Below, in pieces: positions 1 to 8,391 of a stretch of 64,000 bases of DNA. Location of the stretch: positions 32,382 to 96,381 of the forward strand of contig JANQPG010000011.1 in the NCBI GenBank assembly GCA_028289545.1. Direction: 5' to 3'. The notes beneath the pieces are model-generated. The model saw nothing but the letters and a program-made list of their open reading frames with translations, had not been told where the DNA came from and ran no database searches. Made by a program: the position numbers and the translations under genes. Within the stretch, counting starts at the first letter, position 1; the number at the start of each line of letters is the position of its first letter. Source of the DNA: Woeseiaceae bacterium. GTDB taxonomy: Bacteria > Pseudomonadota > Gammaproteobacteria > Steroidobacterales > Woeseiaceae.

Positions 1-282
1 GATCAGGGTTACGGACTGGTCTGCGACGCGGAAACCCTCGAACCGCTCGGCGACGGCGACGTGATCGTGGCTTCCGTCAGTCAGGAGCACGGACTCGTGC
101 AGCGTCGTAACGGCTCAGCGGTCCCCGCCGGGATACTGGCGCCCGGCATGCGCGTTCGCGTGCTACCGAACCATGTCTGCATGACCGCCAACGCCTATTT
201 GGGCTACCACGTCGTCAGCGAAGACCGGATCGAAGCCTGGTGGCCGCGGATCAACGGATGGAGCCCCTCCTCTACGGACTGA
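1..282 (+). CDS. D-threonine aldolase / D-serine dehydratase-like enzyme, C-terminal end only
   Basis: Frame 1 is open from the first base to a TGA at 280-282, so this is the last 93 residues of a gene that starts outside the window. The fragment contains SQEHG followed by PGMRVRVLPNHVCMTAN. This is the C-terminal metal-binding part (His and Cys of the HxC motif) of fold-type III PLP enzymes of the DSD1/D-threonine aldolase family, which act on D-hydroxy amino acids. The N-terminal alanine-racemase-like barrel with the PLP lysine lies outside the window, so the exact substrate cannot be judged. Its 3' end overlaps the convergent gene at 272 by 11 bases. Confidence 0.75.
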   Translation, partial: DQGYGLVCDAETLEPLGDGDVIVASVSQEHGLVQRRNGSAVPAGILAPGMRVRVLPNHVCMTANAYLGYHVVSEDRIEAWWPRINGWSPSSTD

Positions 283-2398
283 CAATCGCCAGGCCGCCGC
301 TGCGGTCGATGAAGCGCCGGAGCATCGCCCGGTCGCGGTCCGATAAATCGGCGTCCTGAGCCAATTCCCAGGCGAGATCCGGGTCGGACCTCATAATGCG
401 CATAACGCGCGTGCGTTTCGCGGCGGTACGTCGTTGCGGGTCTGCGATCGACGCGATCAATGCATCGTGCTGCGCGTCGTATGTTTCGGCCGTCGACAGC
501 ATGGCAATGACGGCCGCATCCCGGAGCGGCCCGGCTCCCTGTTGCCGAACCCAGGCCGATATCGCCAACGGATCGTCCACCGCCCATCCCCGATAGATTT
601 CTCTCGCTTTCGTGAACTGCAACTCGGGATCAGTGATGCCCGCCAGGCGCTGCTCCAACTCCACGCCGGTCATGCCGCTTTCGTAGACGACGGTTTCGGC
701 CAGTATCCTGTCACGGGCTTCGGGGGACTCGAGCTGCGCCGCTATACTGAGCGCAAGGTCAGGGTCGCTTTTGGCCGCACGAGAAGCAATCGTCACCTGC
801 AGCTCCTCGTAGTCCGGCTCCGCCTCGAAGCGCCGCGCAAACGTGAGCGCCTCGTCGAGGCTGCCGCGCTCCACGAATGCCCTGGCGATTTGCCGCCGCC
901 ATTGCCGTTGCGATCTCGTGTCGAGCCTGTGCAGGTTGGCGATCGCCGACTGAATATCGTGGCGTATCATCATGTCGCGGGCGTTGCCGAGCAGCGTTGC
1001 TCTGGATTCGCTGTCCTGACCCAGTATCCAGTCAAGCGCCGCTTCCGGATTCGATCGTGACCACTGCATCACGAGCGTCTTTTCCATCTGCGCCCGCCGG
1101 CGCGGATCGGCGATCTGCTGAATGAGATTCTGCGCGAGCGTGACGTCCTGAGCTGCGATCTCGAAGAACACGGAATTCAGTAGATCGCGGCCGCCCGCCG
1201 TGGGCGGTTGCGCCAATGCCTCTTCGAATGCCAGCGACGGCTGACTGCCCGCCACTGCGCTGAGAACACGCGCGAGCAGACTCATTCCGCGCGTTCCCGG
1301 ATCCTCGTTGTCCTTGGCCCAGGCTATGGCAGCCAGCGGATCGGCCTGCGAGAATTCTTCGATAAAGATCGACAGCATCATGACGTAGTTGCCCTCCTGC
1401 CGGGATCTCTCGAGAAACGACTTGGCCAAATCGAGATCCTCGACGACCAACAGCTGCAGCGCTCGACTAACTTCGGCGCCCGTCGGCTTCTGGCCGCCCA
1501 CGACCAGGAACTCCTCCAGCAAAGCCGCCGGGTTCTGTTCGACAAGCCGCAGCCTGACGGCAGCCGTCAGCTGCTGCCGGTCGCCGGCAGACAAGAGACC
1601 ATCGGGAAGCACCAGCGCTTCGGCCAGCTGCGCCGGCGACAAGTATTCCGCAATCCACGCAATCGCCTCGCGGCGCTCGAGCGGGCTTGTCAGAAGACTC
1701 ACGTAGGCGAGTGCCTCGGCAAGGCCCCGGTCAACAAGTCCGGTTATGTGGCGCCGCAGCATTTCGCGCGAGGGCGGGACACCCAACCTGGCTTCTACCT
1801 CATCCGCCTCGGGGCTATCCAAATCGCCGGCTGCAGTATAAAGGCCCTCCGCGGCCGCGTAACGCTCCGACAAGGATTGCGTCGCGGCTGCGGTAAGAGC
1901 GGCCCTGAAGTTGCTCTCTCCCCAGGCCCGCCAAACCCGAAAAGACAACTGCCTGTCGTAGGGAGGCTCCAGGGACGAAAGCAGGGAGAGGGCCAGCTCC
2001 GGATCGAGTTCGATCGAACGTAACAAGACCATTTCCAGCGCTTCGACGCGCCGCGACACAGGACCAATGCGGCCGGCTTCTGCAAAGTACTGCTCGAGCT
2101 CCTCTACGCTGGCATTCGCCGTGAGCTGCGCCAGGGCCAGTCTGCGGGCAGACAGGCTCGGCAAACGCGCGGCATCGACAAAGCCGATCGCATTGTCGGA
2201 AGCAGCTACGCCCCGTTCCGAACCGGAACTGTCGGAACGCGAGGCGACCTCGGTCGAATCCGCAAACCAGGAAGACGTCGACGGAGAATCCTCGCGGCCT
2301 TTGCCTGCCAGTAAGCCTCCCAGAACCGCGCCAAGCAGCAGCCCTAGCAGCACTGCCGGCCAGCCGCTTCGTAACTTTGCAGAAAATGTTCTTTGCAC
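272..2398 (-). CDS. membrane-anchored alpha-solenoid repeat protein (paralogue of 17999-20122)
   Basis: This 708-aa protein begins at a GTG at 2398 with GGGAGG seven bases upstream. Residues about 10-32 form one hydrophobic, Gly/Leu-rich N-terminal segment that reads as a signal anchor, placing the rest in the periplasm. The remainder is a run of degenerate helical repeats of roughly 33-36 residues, with recurring DPxxAL units (DPELALSLL, NPEAALDWI, DPDLALSIA, DPDLAWELA) and alternating Arg-rich helices. I recognise no catalytic motif. A second protein of nearly identical length and layout lies at 17999-20122. The repeats resemble TPR/Sel1/HEAT-type scaffolds, but I cannot name a family. A protein-interaction role is inference. 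Confidence 0.8.
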   Translation of the reverse strand: MQRTFSAKLRSGWPAVLLGLLLGAVLGGLLAGKGREDSPSTSSWFADSTEVASRSDSSGSERGVAASDNAIGFVDAARLPSLSARRLALAQLTANASVEELEQYFAEAGRIGPVSRRVEALEMVLLRSIELDPELALSLLSSLEPPYDRQLSFRVWRAWGESNFRAALTAAATQSLSERYAAAEGLYTAAGDLDSPEADEVEARLGVPPSREMLRRHITGLVDRGLAEALAYVSLLTSPLERREAIAWIAEYLSPAQLAEALVLPDGLLSAGDRQQLTAAVRLRLVEQNPAALLEEFLVVGGQKPTGAEVSRALQLLVVEDLDLAKSFLERSRQEGNYVMMLSIFIEEFSQADPLAAIAWAKDNEDPGTRGMSLLARVLSAVAGSQPSLAFEEALAQPPTAGGRDLLNSVFFEIAAQDVTLAQNLIQQIADPRRRAQMEKTLVMQWSRSNPEAALDWILGQDSESRATLLGNARDMMIRHDIQSAIANLHRLDTRSQRQWRRQIARAFVERGSLDEALTFARRFEAEPDYEELQVTIASRAAKSDPDLALSIAAQLESPEARDRILAETVVYESGMTGVELEQRLAGITDPELQFTKAREIYRGWAVDDPLAISAWVRQQGAGPLRDAAVIAMLSTAETYDAQHDALIASIADPQRRTAAKRTRVMRIMRSDPDLAWELAQDADLSDRDRAMLRRFIDRSGGLAIVSP

Positions 2399-2524
2399 AG
2401 CGCTGCCTCCCTACGCTGGCTCGCCGCCCGGTTTTTTGCTTATCTTAAGTACAGACGCAATACCGCCGAAAGACCTCCTGTCGACAATCTCGGCAAGCGC
2501 TACCCGATCCGGCTGTCCACGCAG

Positions 2525-4303
2525 TCAGGGCCTCGATCGAAGGCCCTCGATCACTGACGTACTGACCCAGCGGATGTCCTCGTTGCTGGTATAGAACAGG
2601 TAGCGGCCGTCGCGGCTCACGAACGGACAGAGTTCATGATGTTCGCTGTTGATGGCCGGACCCATCGACACCGCTTCGCTCCATTGACCGTCGTCATCCC
2701 TGAACGCAATGTAGAGATCGCCTCTGCCCAAACCGCCGCGGCGGCTCGCACCGAAGATCACGTAGCTGCCGTCTCTCGCAATAAAGGGATCTGCTTCGTA
2801 GGCGCCCGTGTTGACCGTGCCGGGTAGGCGTTTCGGCGGCTCATAACCGCCTTCGTCTCTCGGAGCCGCCACGTACAGGTCGTAGTCGCCCGGGCGTTCG
2901 CGTCCATGATTGGAAGCAAACGCAATGTGCCCGTCGTCCGTGAACGACACGTAGTACTCATTTCCCGCTGTATTCACAGGGGCACCAAGGTTGACCGGCT
3001 CCGACCAGTCGCTGCCGCGCCGGTCGACGTACCAGATATCGAAGTCCACGGGTTTACTGTCTCCGTCCCGTGACTTGTTGGAGATGAAATAGAGCCTCGA
3101 TCCGTCGAGCGACAGCATTGGGTCGCCGAACGTAAACACGGGATCGCTCAGCACGACAGAGGGCGCGCTCCATTCACCGTTGTCGAAACGGGTCATGCGA
3201 ATTTCAGCGCGCTCTCCTACGTTCACCCCGAAGAACATCTCGAGGCCGTCCGTCGAAAACGCCGAGCCGTATTCGAACTGGCCCTCGCGGCTGACGCGAC
3301 CGGAGGCAAAAACGGCGGGGTCGGCGCCTGGCGGCTCCTCGCCCAGATACGCATCCCGATTTCCGTCGAGCAGCCCGCGACGCACAAACTCCGCGCGCAG
3401 CGCCGCCTCGTCTTCAAAGGCGCTCACAAGCCGCCGCGCGGACGCGCCTTCTGTATGTGCAATCGCCGCGACTCTTCCCTGGTTGAGAAACAGCGTGTCG
3501 GGCTCGCGCTCGTTCAGCGGATCGGCGTAAGCCGCCTCGGCCGGAATGATCTCCCACCCTGTATCCCTCAGGGCCGTGACCAGATCGTCGACAAACAGCG
3601 CCGCAAGGTCGTTCTCGTGCAGGAGCAATACGTGCTTTGGCGAGCGCCCGAGCGTCCGCACCGCAAGCGCGTCGTAGAATTCGACGGCGTGCAGCAGCGT
3701 ATCCACGTAGGCATCGCGCCACTCCGGCGTATCGACGCGTCCCCCGGCCGCGGCCACCTCGTTGGCGAGCGCCTGCATGTACCAGTCGTAGTTGTCGACG
3801 GTGACATAGCCGTTCGTGAGACCGCGCTCGGCCAGCCCGTCGCGAATAGCGTCACGGCGCGATTCGGGACGTCCCTCGTGCAGGAAGGGAAACCGAAAGT
3901 AAGCGCGGAAGCCCGGTAACTCGCGCAGCGTTTGCTCCGCGCGGTCGAGATCCTTCAGAAAATCGGCAGCGGCCGTGCGATTCGCCGACTCGTGGCTGTG
4001 CGAGTGGTTGGCAATTCGATGCCCTGCCGCTGCGTAGCGCTGAAGCCGCTCGTAGCCCGCGTCGCCGTGCGCAACCAGATTCTCCGTCGTGACGAAGAAC
4101 ATTGCGCCTTCGACGCCGGCGCGATCGAGCGCAGCAACAAGCTCACTCGTACGCGCGTCACCCGTAAACACCGGGCCGTCGCCGCGCGGAGCGTCATCGA
4201 AGCTCAAGGCGATCTGTCGCCGCTCGCCCGCGTCGGCGCCCGCCGCAAAACAGCCGAGCGCAAACGCCAGGGCAATACCCACCGGGAGCAACGCTGTTTT
4301 CAT
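2525..4303 (-). CDS. exported polysaccharide deacetylase (NodB) fused to PD40/TolB-like propeller
   Basis: Translation from the ATG at 4303 gives 592 aa. The signal peptide spans about residues 1-26 (ending GADAGE). Residues about 27-260 are a NodB-type deacetylase: QIALSFDDAP carries the first metal/catalytic Asp pair, and HRIANHSHSH carries the metal-binding His motif. Residues about 330-590 hold WD40-like PD40 blades (SLDGSRLYFISNKS, FTDDGHIAFASNHG, ARDGSYVIFGAS, SRDGRYLFYTSN). The enzyme should deacetylate an N-acetylated glycan in the periplasm, and the propeller may bind it; the substrate is unknown. A GTG two codons upstream is an alternative start. It follows the DUF3052 gene by eight bases. 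Confidence 0.85.
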   Translation of the reverse strand: MKTALLPVGIALAFALGCFAAGADAGERRQIALSFDDAPRGDGPVFTGDARTSELVAALDRAGVEGAMFFVTTENLVAHGDAGYERLQRYAAAGHRIANHSHSHESANRTAAADFLKDLDRAEQTLRELPGFRAYFRFPFLHEGRPESRRDAIRDGLAERGLTNGYVTVDNYDWYMQALANEVAAAGGRVDTPEWRDAYVDTLLHAVEFYDALAVRTLGRSPKHVLLLHENDLAALFVDDLVTALRDTGWEIIPAEAAYADPLNEREPDTLFLNQGRVAAIAHTEGASARRLVSAFEDEAALRAEFVRRGLLDGNRDAYLGEEPPGADPAVFASGRVSREGQFEYGSAFSTDGLEMFFGVNVGERAEIRMTRFDNGEWSAPSVVLSDPVFTFGDPMLSLDGSRLYFISNKSRDGDSKPVDFDIWYVDRRGSDWSEPVNLGAPVNTAGNEYYVSFTDDGHIAFASNHGRERPGDYDLYVAAPRDEGGYEPPKRLPGTVNTGAYEADPFIARDGSYVIFGASRRGGLGRGDLYIAFRDDDGQWSEAVSMGPAINSEHHELCPFVSRDGRYLFYTSNEDIRWVSTSVIEGLRSRP

Positions 4304-4311
4304 AGACACTA

Positions 4312-4722
4312 CTAACTCTTCCGCTGGAGAAACTTGAGTCCCGACCAGTCGTCATCCACAGCGCAGACTTTCACGTCCACCCAGTTGAGCGGGAGGATAA
4401 CGTCGCGCAGCTGATCCTCGGTTAGATCCTTGAACAGCGCGGACGACTTCTTGGGCCAGGACACCCACAACATGCCGCCGGGTACGACGCAGTCGAGGGC
4501 ACGTTTGATCTGCCGGTCGAGCGCTCTGCGATTCGGGCAAAACAAATGAACGACATCGGCCGACTTTGCGCGCTGCATGAAACGCACATCGGTCGCTCCC
4601 GCCACGAGTTCGGGATAGTGCAGTGGCGCGCCGATGAGCTGGTAACGCATGCCCGGCCTGAGCCCGAGTTTCTGAAACAGCGGTTTGCCTGAGTAGCCGT
4701 GTGTGGCCCCGTTTTTTGTCAT
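4312..4722 (-). CDS. DUF3052 family protein
   Basis: This 136-aa protein starts MTKNGATHGYSGKPL. The chosen ATG at 4722 overlaps the TGA of the upstream gene as ATGA, which argues for translational coupling and against the longer open frame. The body matches the DUF3052 pattern: KLGLRPGMRYQLIGAP near the N terminus and a central VVPGGMLWVSWPKKSS. These proteins look like small Rossmann-type domains and are often found near START/SRPBCC proteins; no biochemical role is established that I know of. It sits in a minus-strand run with secreted and DUF1579 proteins. Confidence 0.75.
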   Translation of the reverse strand: MTKNGATHGYSGKPLFQKLGLRPGMRYQLIGAPLHYPELVAGATDVRFMQRAKSADVVHLFCPNRRALDRQIKRALDCVVPGGMLWVSWPKKSSALFKDLTEDQLRDVILPLNWVDVKVCAVDDDWSGLKFLQRKS

Positions 4723-5222
4723 TCTATCCTGTCGTACTCCACTCGCATGAACTCCTGCCACCCGCTCTCGCGAAGCGACCAGTCCACAACCTCCAGTGTC
4801 GCCGGCGCGCTCAGCCGATAGCGCGTCCGGCCTTGCTCCATCCCCGCCGTGCCCCAGTGGGTCGTGAGAGCGAGATTGCCCCAGCTCGCCGCCAATGGAA
4901 AGAGCGCGCCTCCGCTATCGACCCAGTAACCCCTCAAACGCGAATCGAGAACCCGCTTGTAGACACCCTGGCCGGCGAACAGAACACGATCGTCGGCCAC
5001 GCTGACGATCGTGTAGTCCACGGTCAGCTGTGATCCGTGCAGCCCTTCCGCCCAGCGCAAAGTACATCGCGCCGGAGTGCCCCATGCATTGCAGTCCGCA
5101 CGCCAGAGGCCGATAAGATCGCGGGGTCCGTACGTCGCGAGTTCGTGTTCGTCCGAAACCGCCGAATCCGTCGGTATCGCCGCGATGACCGTCGCTGCAA
5201 ACACCAGGGCCATCAGCTTCAA
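4719..5222 (-). CDS. hypothetical exported protein
   Basis: This is a 167-aa protein with a short hydrophobic leader (MKLMALVFAATVIAAIP) that reads as a signal peptide, followed by a Trp-rich beta-type sequence (DLIGLWRADC, GYWVDSGGALFPL). Two Cys (in RADC and ARCTLRW) could form a disulfide after export. The start is a TTG at 5222 overlapping the upstream TGA as TTGA, which gives the leader its Lys; an ATG at 5213 is the alternative. I do not recognise the family. Both neighbours (DUF1579 upstream, DUF3052 downstream) are directly coupled, so the three are probably one transcript. Confidence 0.6.
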   Translation of the reverse strand: MKLMALVFAATVIAAIPTDSAVSDEHELATYGPRDLIGLWRADCNAWGTPARCTLRWAEGLHGSQLTVDYTIVSVADDRVLFAGQGVYKRVLDSRLRGYWVDSGGALFPLAASWGNLALTTHWGTAGMEQGRTRYRLSAPATLEVVDWSLRESGWQEFMRVEYDRIE

Positions 5223-5704
5223 GAGGACAGCTCCTGCTGTTCCCGCTCGACCGGCAGGCGTCGATATTCGCCCTCGAACACCGTCATTGCCGTTCCGTCC
5301 GGCAGGTGCACCTGCATGCTGTTGGTCATACGTTCCGGGTCTGAATAATCCGCCGTGATGACCTGCCGGACACCACCCTCTCCGGTATGTGCAACCTCGA
5401 TGCGAAAGCCGTCGAACGAACCGGTGTAAATCTGCGGATCACCTTCCGAGGGCATCCACGACAGAACGGCCGCGCCGCCGGCATCGAAACGGAACAGCGT
5501 TTCGCAGCGCATGCCCACTTCACCGTTTGAGACTTGCTCGTAGTCGGCTCGCATGCCGCTGCCACCAAGTACCCGCGAGTTGTTGAAGCGCCCCGTTGCC
5601 GTCATGGACTGCCCTTCGGAAGGGTCGATCACGATGTGCTCATCCCCTTCGAAGCGCCCCTGCATACGCTCGAGCAATGTATCGATGTCCGTGTTTTCCG
5701 CCAT
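5219..5704 (-). CDS. DUF1579-like protein
   Basis: This 161-aa protein has no signal peptide. The central portion resembles the DUF1579 lipocalin-like pattern: a conserved ATGRFNNSRVLGGSGMRADYEQ stretch, then a beta-rich C-terminal half with YTGSFDGFRIEV and RMTNSMQVHLPDG. Proteins of this type often accompany SRPBCC/AHSA1 and AraC regulators, as here, but have no proven biochemical role. The stop overlaps the next gene's start. The family call rests on pattern similarity only. Confidence 0.6.
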   Translation of the reverse strand: MAENTDIDTLLERMQGRFEGDEHIVIDPSEGQSMTATGRFNNSRVLGGSGMRADYEQVSNGEVGMRCETLFRFDAGGAAVLSWMPSEGDPQIYTGSFDGFRIEVAHTGEGGVRQVITADYSDPERMTNSMQVHLPDGTAMTVFEGEYRRLPVEREQQELSS

Positions 5705-5719
5705 GCCCGCCTCCCCTGG

Positions 5720-6670
5720 TTATCTGTTTTCAATATCGGAAGCCCGTCTTACAGGCTGAATACAATCCATGTCCCAGTACGCCATCCCGCGCGGCCTGGG
5801 GTCGTTGTAATAGCGCTCCACGGCGGGTCCGTCTCCGGGCACCCATTCTCCGGGGGGCATGAACACCCGCCCAAGGTAGTCCCATGCGGAGACAAACGCC
5901 TCGTAACCGCCCCGACAGCTCACTATTGCTGCCTCAGTCGCTGGCAACGTGCGCACGACAACATCGCCGGATGCCTGTGTGCCCGCATCAACCTCGTAGG
6001 CAAGCTCGTAACGGTACTCCGCCGCCGGCGTCTCATAATTGCTGTCGTAGCTCAGACCCATCATTGTCCGCTCATCACGCAACTGTCCCCTGTCGACAAG
6101 CCATTTCTCGAGCGAATCGAAGCCGCGCTTCAAACGTTCGGGTTCTGTCGCGTCCCTCACCATGAGCACCGCCACCCGCCGTTGTTCGAGACGCTCGATG
6201 CGGACTTTCCATTCCCGGGCAGTGGGTGTCGGCAGGAACGCGGGCGTGTCACAACCAGGCCCCAGAGTACCGGTCTCCGCGACAGCAACTTGACGATTCT
6301 TATCGAATTGCCGTCCAAGGTTGAGCGGAGTCGAACGATCCCAGCGACTCGGCGGCAGCCCGAACGCGCGCTTGAACGAACGCGTGAAGTCGGAACTCTC
6401 GGAGTAACCGGCTTCGTGTGCAATGCGCGTACACGTCCATTCCGTGTGCGCGCGCATGAGACCGCATGCGTATTCGAGACGGATGCGGCGCACGAACGCG
6501 CCGAAGGTCTCACCCTGGACATGGGCGAACAACTGATGCAGCCGAATGGGCGACAGTGCCGATTGCGCCGCCGCTTCCTCGAGCGAGACCAGGCGCTTCG
6601 GGTCGCGCCTGACGGCAATACGCGCGCGCTCGACGGCGGCGAGCGCGCGCTCCCGGGTGCTCTGCCTCAC
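5720..6670 (-). CDS. AraC-family regulator with GyrI-like effector domain
   Basis: This is a 316-aa protein starting at a GTG at 6670, three bases after the preceding stop codon. Residues about 10-115 form the paired AraC helix-turn-helix (VSLEEAAAQSALSPIRLHQLF, then CTRIAHEAGYSESSDFTRSFKRAFG). Residues about 155-315 are a GyrI-like/SOUL-type ligand-binding domain (RIERLEQRRVAVLMVRDA near its start). This N-terminal HTH plus C-terminal GyrI layout is that of Rob- or SoxS-like transcription factors sensing small hydrophobic or cationic ligands. Being downstream of ArsR and SRPBCC genes, it is likely part of the same regulatory unit. The ligand is unknown. Confidence 0.88.
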   Translation of the reverse strand: MRQSTRERALAAVERARIAVRRDPKRLVSLEEAAAQSALSPIRLHQLFAHVQGETFGAFVRRIRLEYACGLMRAHTEWTCTRIAHEAGYSESSDFTRSFKRAFGLPPSRWDRSTPLNLGRQFDKNRQVAVAETGTLGPGCDTPAFLPTPTAREWKVRIERLEQRRVAVLMVRDATEPERLKRGFDSLEKWLVDRGQLRDERTMMGLSYDSNYETPAAEYRYELAYEVDAGTQASGDVVVRTLPATEAAIVSCRGGYEAFVSAWDYLGRVFMPPGEWVPGDGPAVERYYNDPRPRGMAYWDMDCIQPVRRASDIENR

Positions 6671-6673
6671 GGG

Positions 6674-7207
6674 TCAGGCAGTGGCGAGCTCTCTTTCGTA
6701 CAGCGCTTCCGTTTCGGCATGCCGAATCCAGAAGTCACGTACAGCCCGCCCGTCCAGCAGATCGCCGAGCAGATCGAAGTGGGTGTGCCAGCCAGCCGCG
6801 GCGCCCAGTTTGAAATCGTCGGAAACGAGGTTTTCATGGATCAGGCGGAGCTCGGTCCCTTCCGAAACGGACTTGAGTGTAATCGAAACCCTGGTGCTCA
6901 TGCCGTCTTCGCGCTCTGGCCACGAGAACGACAGGTGCTCCGGCGGCTCCCAGGCGAGCACTTCGCCCTCGAAGCGGATGGCTTCGGCGCAGTCACCCCT
7001 ATTCGGCGGCGGCGATGCCGACAGCCGACTGTGATCGAAGTCAAACACGATCTTGCCGCCGACACGCGGTTCGACGTCACCGCCGCAAAACCACTTGCGG
7101 CGATGCTCATCTTCGACAAGGTGTGCCCACACCGTATCGACCGGCGCGCGGAACACCCGCACGAACGTGAGCTTGCCGTCCCCGTTCAAACTTCCCAATT
7201 CATTCAT
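6674..7207 (-). CDS. SRPBCC / AHSA1-like protein
   Basis: The ATG at 7207 lies inside the end of the ArsR gene (8-base overlap) and gives a 177-aa protein. It shows the START-like/AHSA1 signature: KLTFVRVFRAPVDTVWAHLVEDEHRRKWF near the N terminus, then a WEPPEHLSFSWPE segment and GTELRLIHENL. The fold makes a hydrophobic cavity, but no substrate is known. ArsR plus AHSA1 pairs are a common bacterial cassette in which the regulator controls the SRPBCC gene. In-frame ATGs at 7213 and 7222 are alternative starts. Confidence 0.85.
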   Translation of the reverse strand: MNELGSLNGDGKLTFVRVFRAPVDTVWAHLVEDEHRRKWFCGGDVEPRVGGKIVFDFDHSRLSASPPPNRGDCAEAIRFEGEVLAWEPPEHLSFSWPEREDGMSTRVSITLKSVSEGTELRLIHENLVSDDFKLGAAAGWHTHFDLLGDLLDGRAVRDFWIRHAETEALYERELATA

Positions 7208-7532
7208 CCCCATACTCCTCAATGGCCTCCTCCAGGAGGTCGAGACGTTCGTTCCAGAACTCGGTGTACGTCTTGAGCCATTGCTCGGCCTTTGTCAGCC
7301 GGGCGGGCTTGAGCGTGCATATGCGAGTTCGACCTTTCTTCCGCCGCTGGACGAGGCGGGCCGACTCCAGAACCCCAATGTGCTTGGATGCGCCGGCAAA
7401 ACTCATGTCGAGCGGCAACGCCAGCTCACCGACACTTTTTGGCCCCTCTCTCAAAGCGGCGAGGATCTGCCGTCTTGCCGGGTCCGCCAGCGCATGGAAT
7501 ACCGCGTTCAGCTCTGCGTTTTGTTCAACCAT
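7200..7532 (-). CDS. ArsR-family winged-helix repressor
   Basis: This is a 110-aa protein from the ATG at 7532 (a GTG at 7547 would add five residues). It has the ArsR/SmtB pattern NAVFHALADPARRQILAAL, then the recognition helix SFAGASKHIGVLESARLV and a basic wing RRKKGRTR. It has no CxC metal-binding motif, consistent with the non-metal ArsR subgroup paired with SRPBCC proteins. Two copies of a TTcAACC-type palindrome lie across its start codon and 38 bp upstream, so it probably represses itself and the following SRPBCC and AraC genes. Confidence 0.88.
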   Translation of the reverse strand: MVEQNAELNAVFHALADPARRQILAALREGPKSVGELALPLDMSFAGASKHIGVLESARLVQRRKKGRTRICTLKPARLTKAEQWLKTYTEFWNERLDLLEEAIEEYGDE

Positions 7533-7541
7533 ATGGTTTAA
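7524..7541. promoter_or_regulatory. candidate ArsR operator, site A
   Basis: TTCAACCATATGGTTTAA is an 18-bp near-perfect palindrome (inner AACCATATGGTT perfect) overlapping the ArsR start codon. It matches site B at 7562-7579 in its half-site TTnAACCA. Operator function is inferred from position and duplication. Confidence 0.55.
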
Positions 7542-7560
7542 TAACACGGCCCCGAAAATT

Positions 7561-7580
7561 ATTCAACCAGTTAGTTGAAT
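7561..7580. promoter_or_regulatory. candidate ArsR operator, site B
   Basis: ATTCAACCAGTTAGTTGAAT has 7-bp perfect inverted arms and lies between the divergent ArsR and PP-loop ATPase genes. Its centre is 38 bp from that of site A. The placement would let one repressor act on both directions. Confidence 0.55.
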
Positions 7581-7681
7581 TTCTGCGACCGCACGTGGGA
7601 AGGCGGCGCGCCGACCGTGTATGGTGATGCCGCCGAGACAGTCGGCGACGACCGCAACTGGCAGCCAGGAGAACAGCAAAC

Positions 7682-8359
7682 ATGCCCAAACGCCGCGTGG
7701 TGCTCTCTTGGAGCAGCGGAAAAGATTCAGCCTGGTGCCTGCAGAGGTTGCGGCAGGACCCGGAAGTGGAGCTCGTGGGTTTGCTGACAACCTTCAATGC
7801 CGAGGCGGATCGCGTCGCAATGCACGCCGTTCGTCGTGAACTCGTGATCCGTCAGGCCGCTCTCGCGAATCTGCCGCTGTTTGCCGTCGAGCTGTCCTGG
7901 CCCTGTCCTAACGGCGCGTACGAACGGGCTACACACGAAGCCGTCGCCATGCTCAAGAGTGAATACGGCGTCGAGGCGATGGCGTTCGGCGATCTCTTCC
8001 TCGAAGATATTCGCGAATACCGGGAGCGGCTGTTCACCGACGCCGATCTCGACACCCTGTTTCCGCTGTGGGGTCTGAATACCGCCGAGCTGGCCACGGA
8101 CATGATCGAAAGCGGCCTCGAAGCCGTCATTACCTGCGTAGACCCGGCACAGTGTCCAGCCGACATCGTGGGCAAAGCGTATACAAAGAGTTTGCTCGAT
8201 GCCCTACCGGACGGCGTGGACCCCTGTGGTGAAAACGGCGAGTTTCACACGCTGGTTCATGCGGGCCCAATGTTCTCGGGTTCCATTGCGCTGGTGGCCG
8301 GAGAACGGATCGAGCGGGACGGCTTCGCGTTTGCGGACTTCGCCGTCGCCACCGGCTGA
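7682..8359 (+). CDS. PP-loop ATPase, DUF71 / diphthine-ammonia ligase-like
   Basis: This is a 225-aa protein. VVLSWSSGKDSAWCL at residues about 6-20 is a PP-loop (SGGKDS-type) ATP-pyrophosphatase motif, followed by the DUF71 features GLLTTFN, HAVRRELVIRQAALANLPL and FGDLFLEDIREYRE. Archaeal and eukaryotic relatives (Dph6) amidate diphthine, but bacteria lack diphthamide, so the bacterial substrate is unknown. It is transcribed divergently from the ArsR gene and followed convergently by a Usp gene. Confidence 0.88.
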   Translation: MPKRRVVLSWSSGKDSAWCLQRLRQDPEVELVGLLTTFNAEADRVAMHAVRRELVIRQAALANLPLFAVELSWPCPNGAYERATHEAVAMLKSEYGVEAMAFGDLFLEDIREYRERLFTDADLDTLFPLWGLNTAELATDMIESGLEAVITCVDPAQCPADIVGKAYTKSLLDALPDGVDPCGENGEFHTLVHAGPMFSGSIALVAGERIERDGFAFADFAVATG

Positions 8360-8391
8360 TTCGCTGGAATCTCCCCGGCCGCAGCGATTGC

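Noticed and set aside
5534..7276. 580-codon open frame on the plus strand
   Set aside because: It lies antisense to the DUF1579, AraC and SRPBCC genes, which have clear family motifs. High-GC DNA often leaves such frames open.
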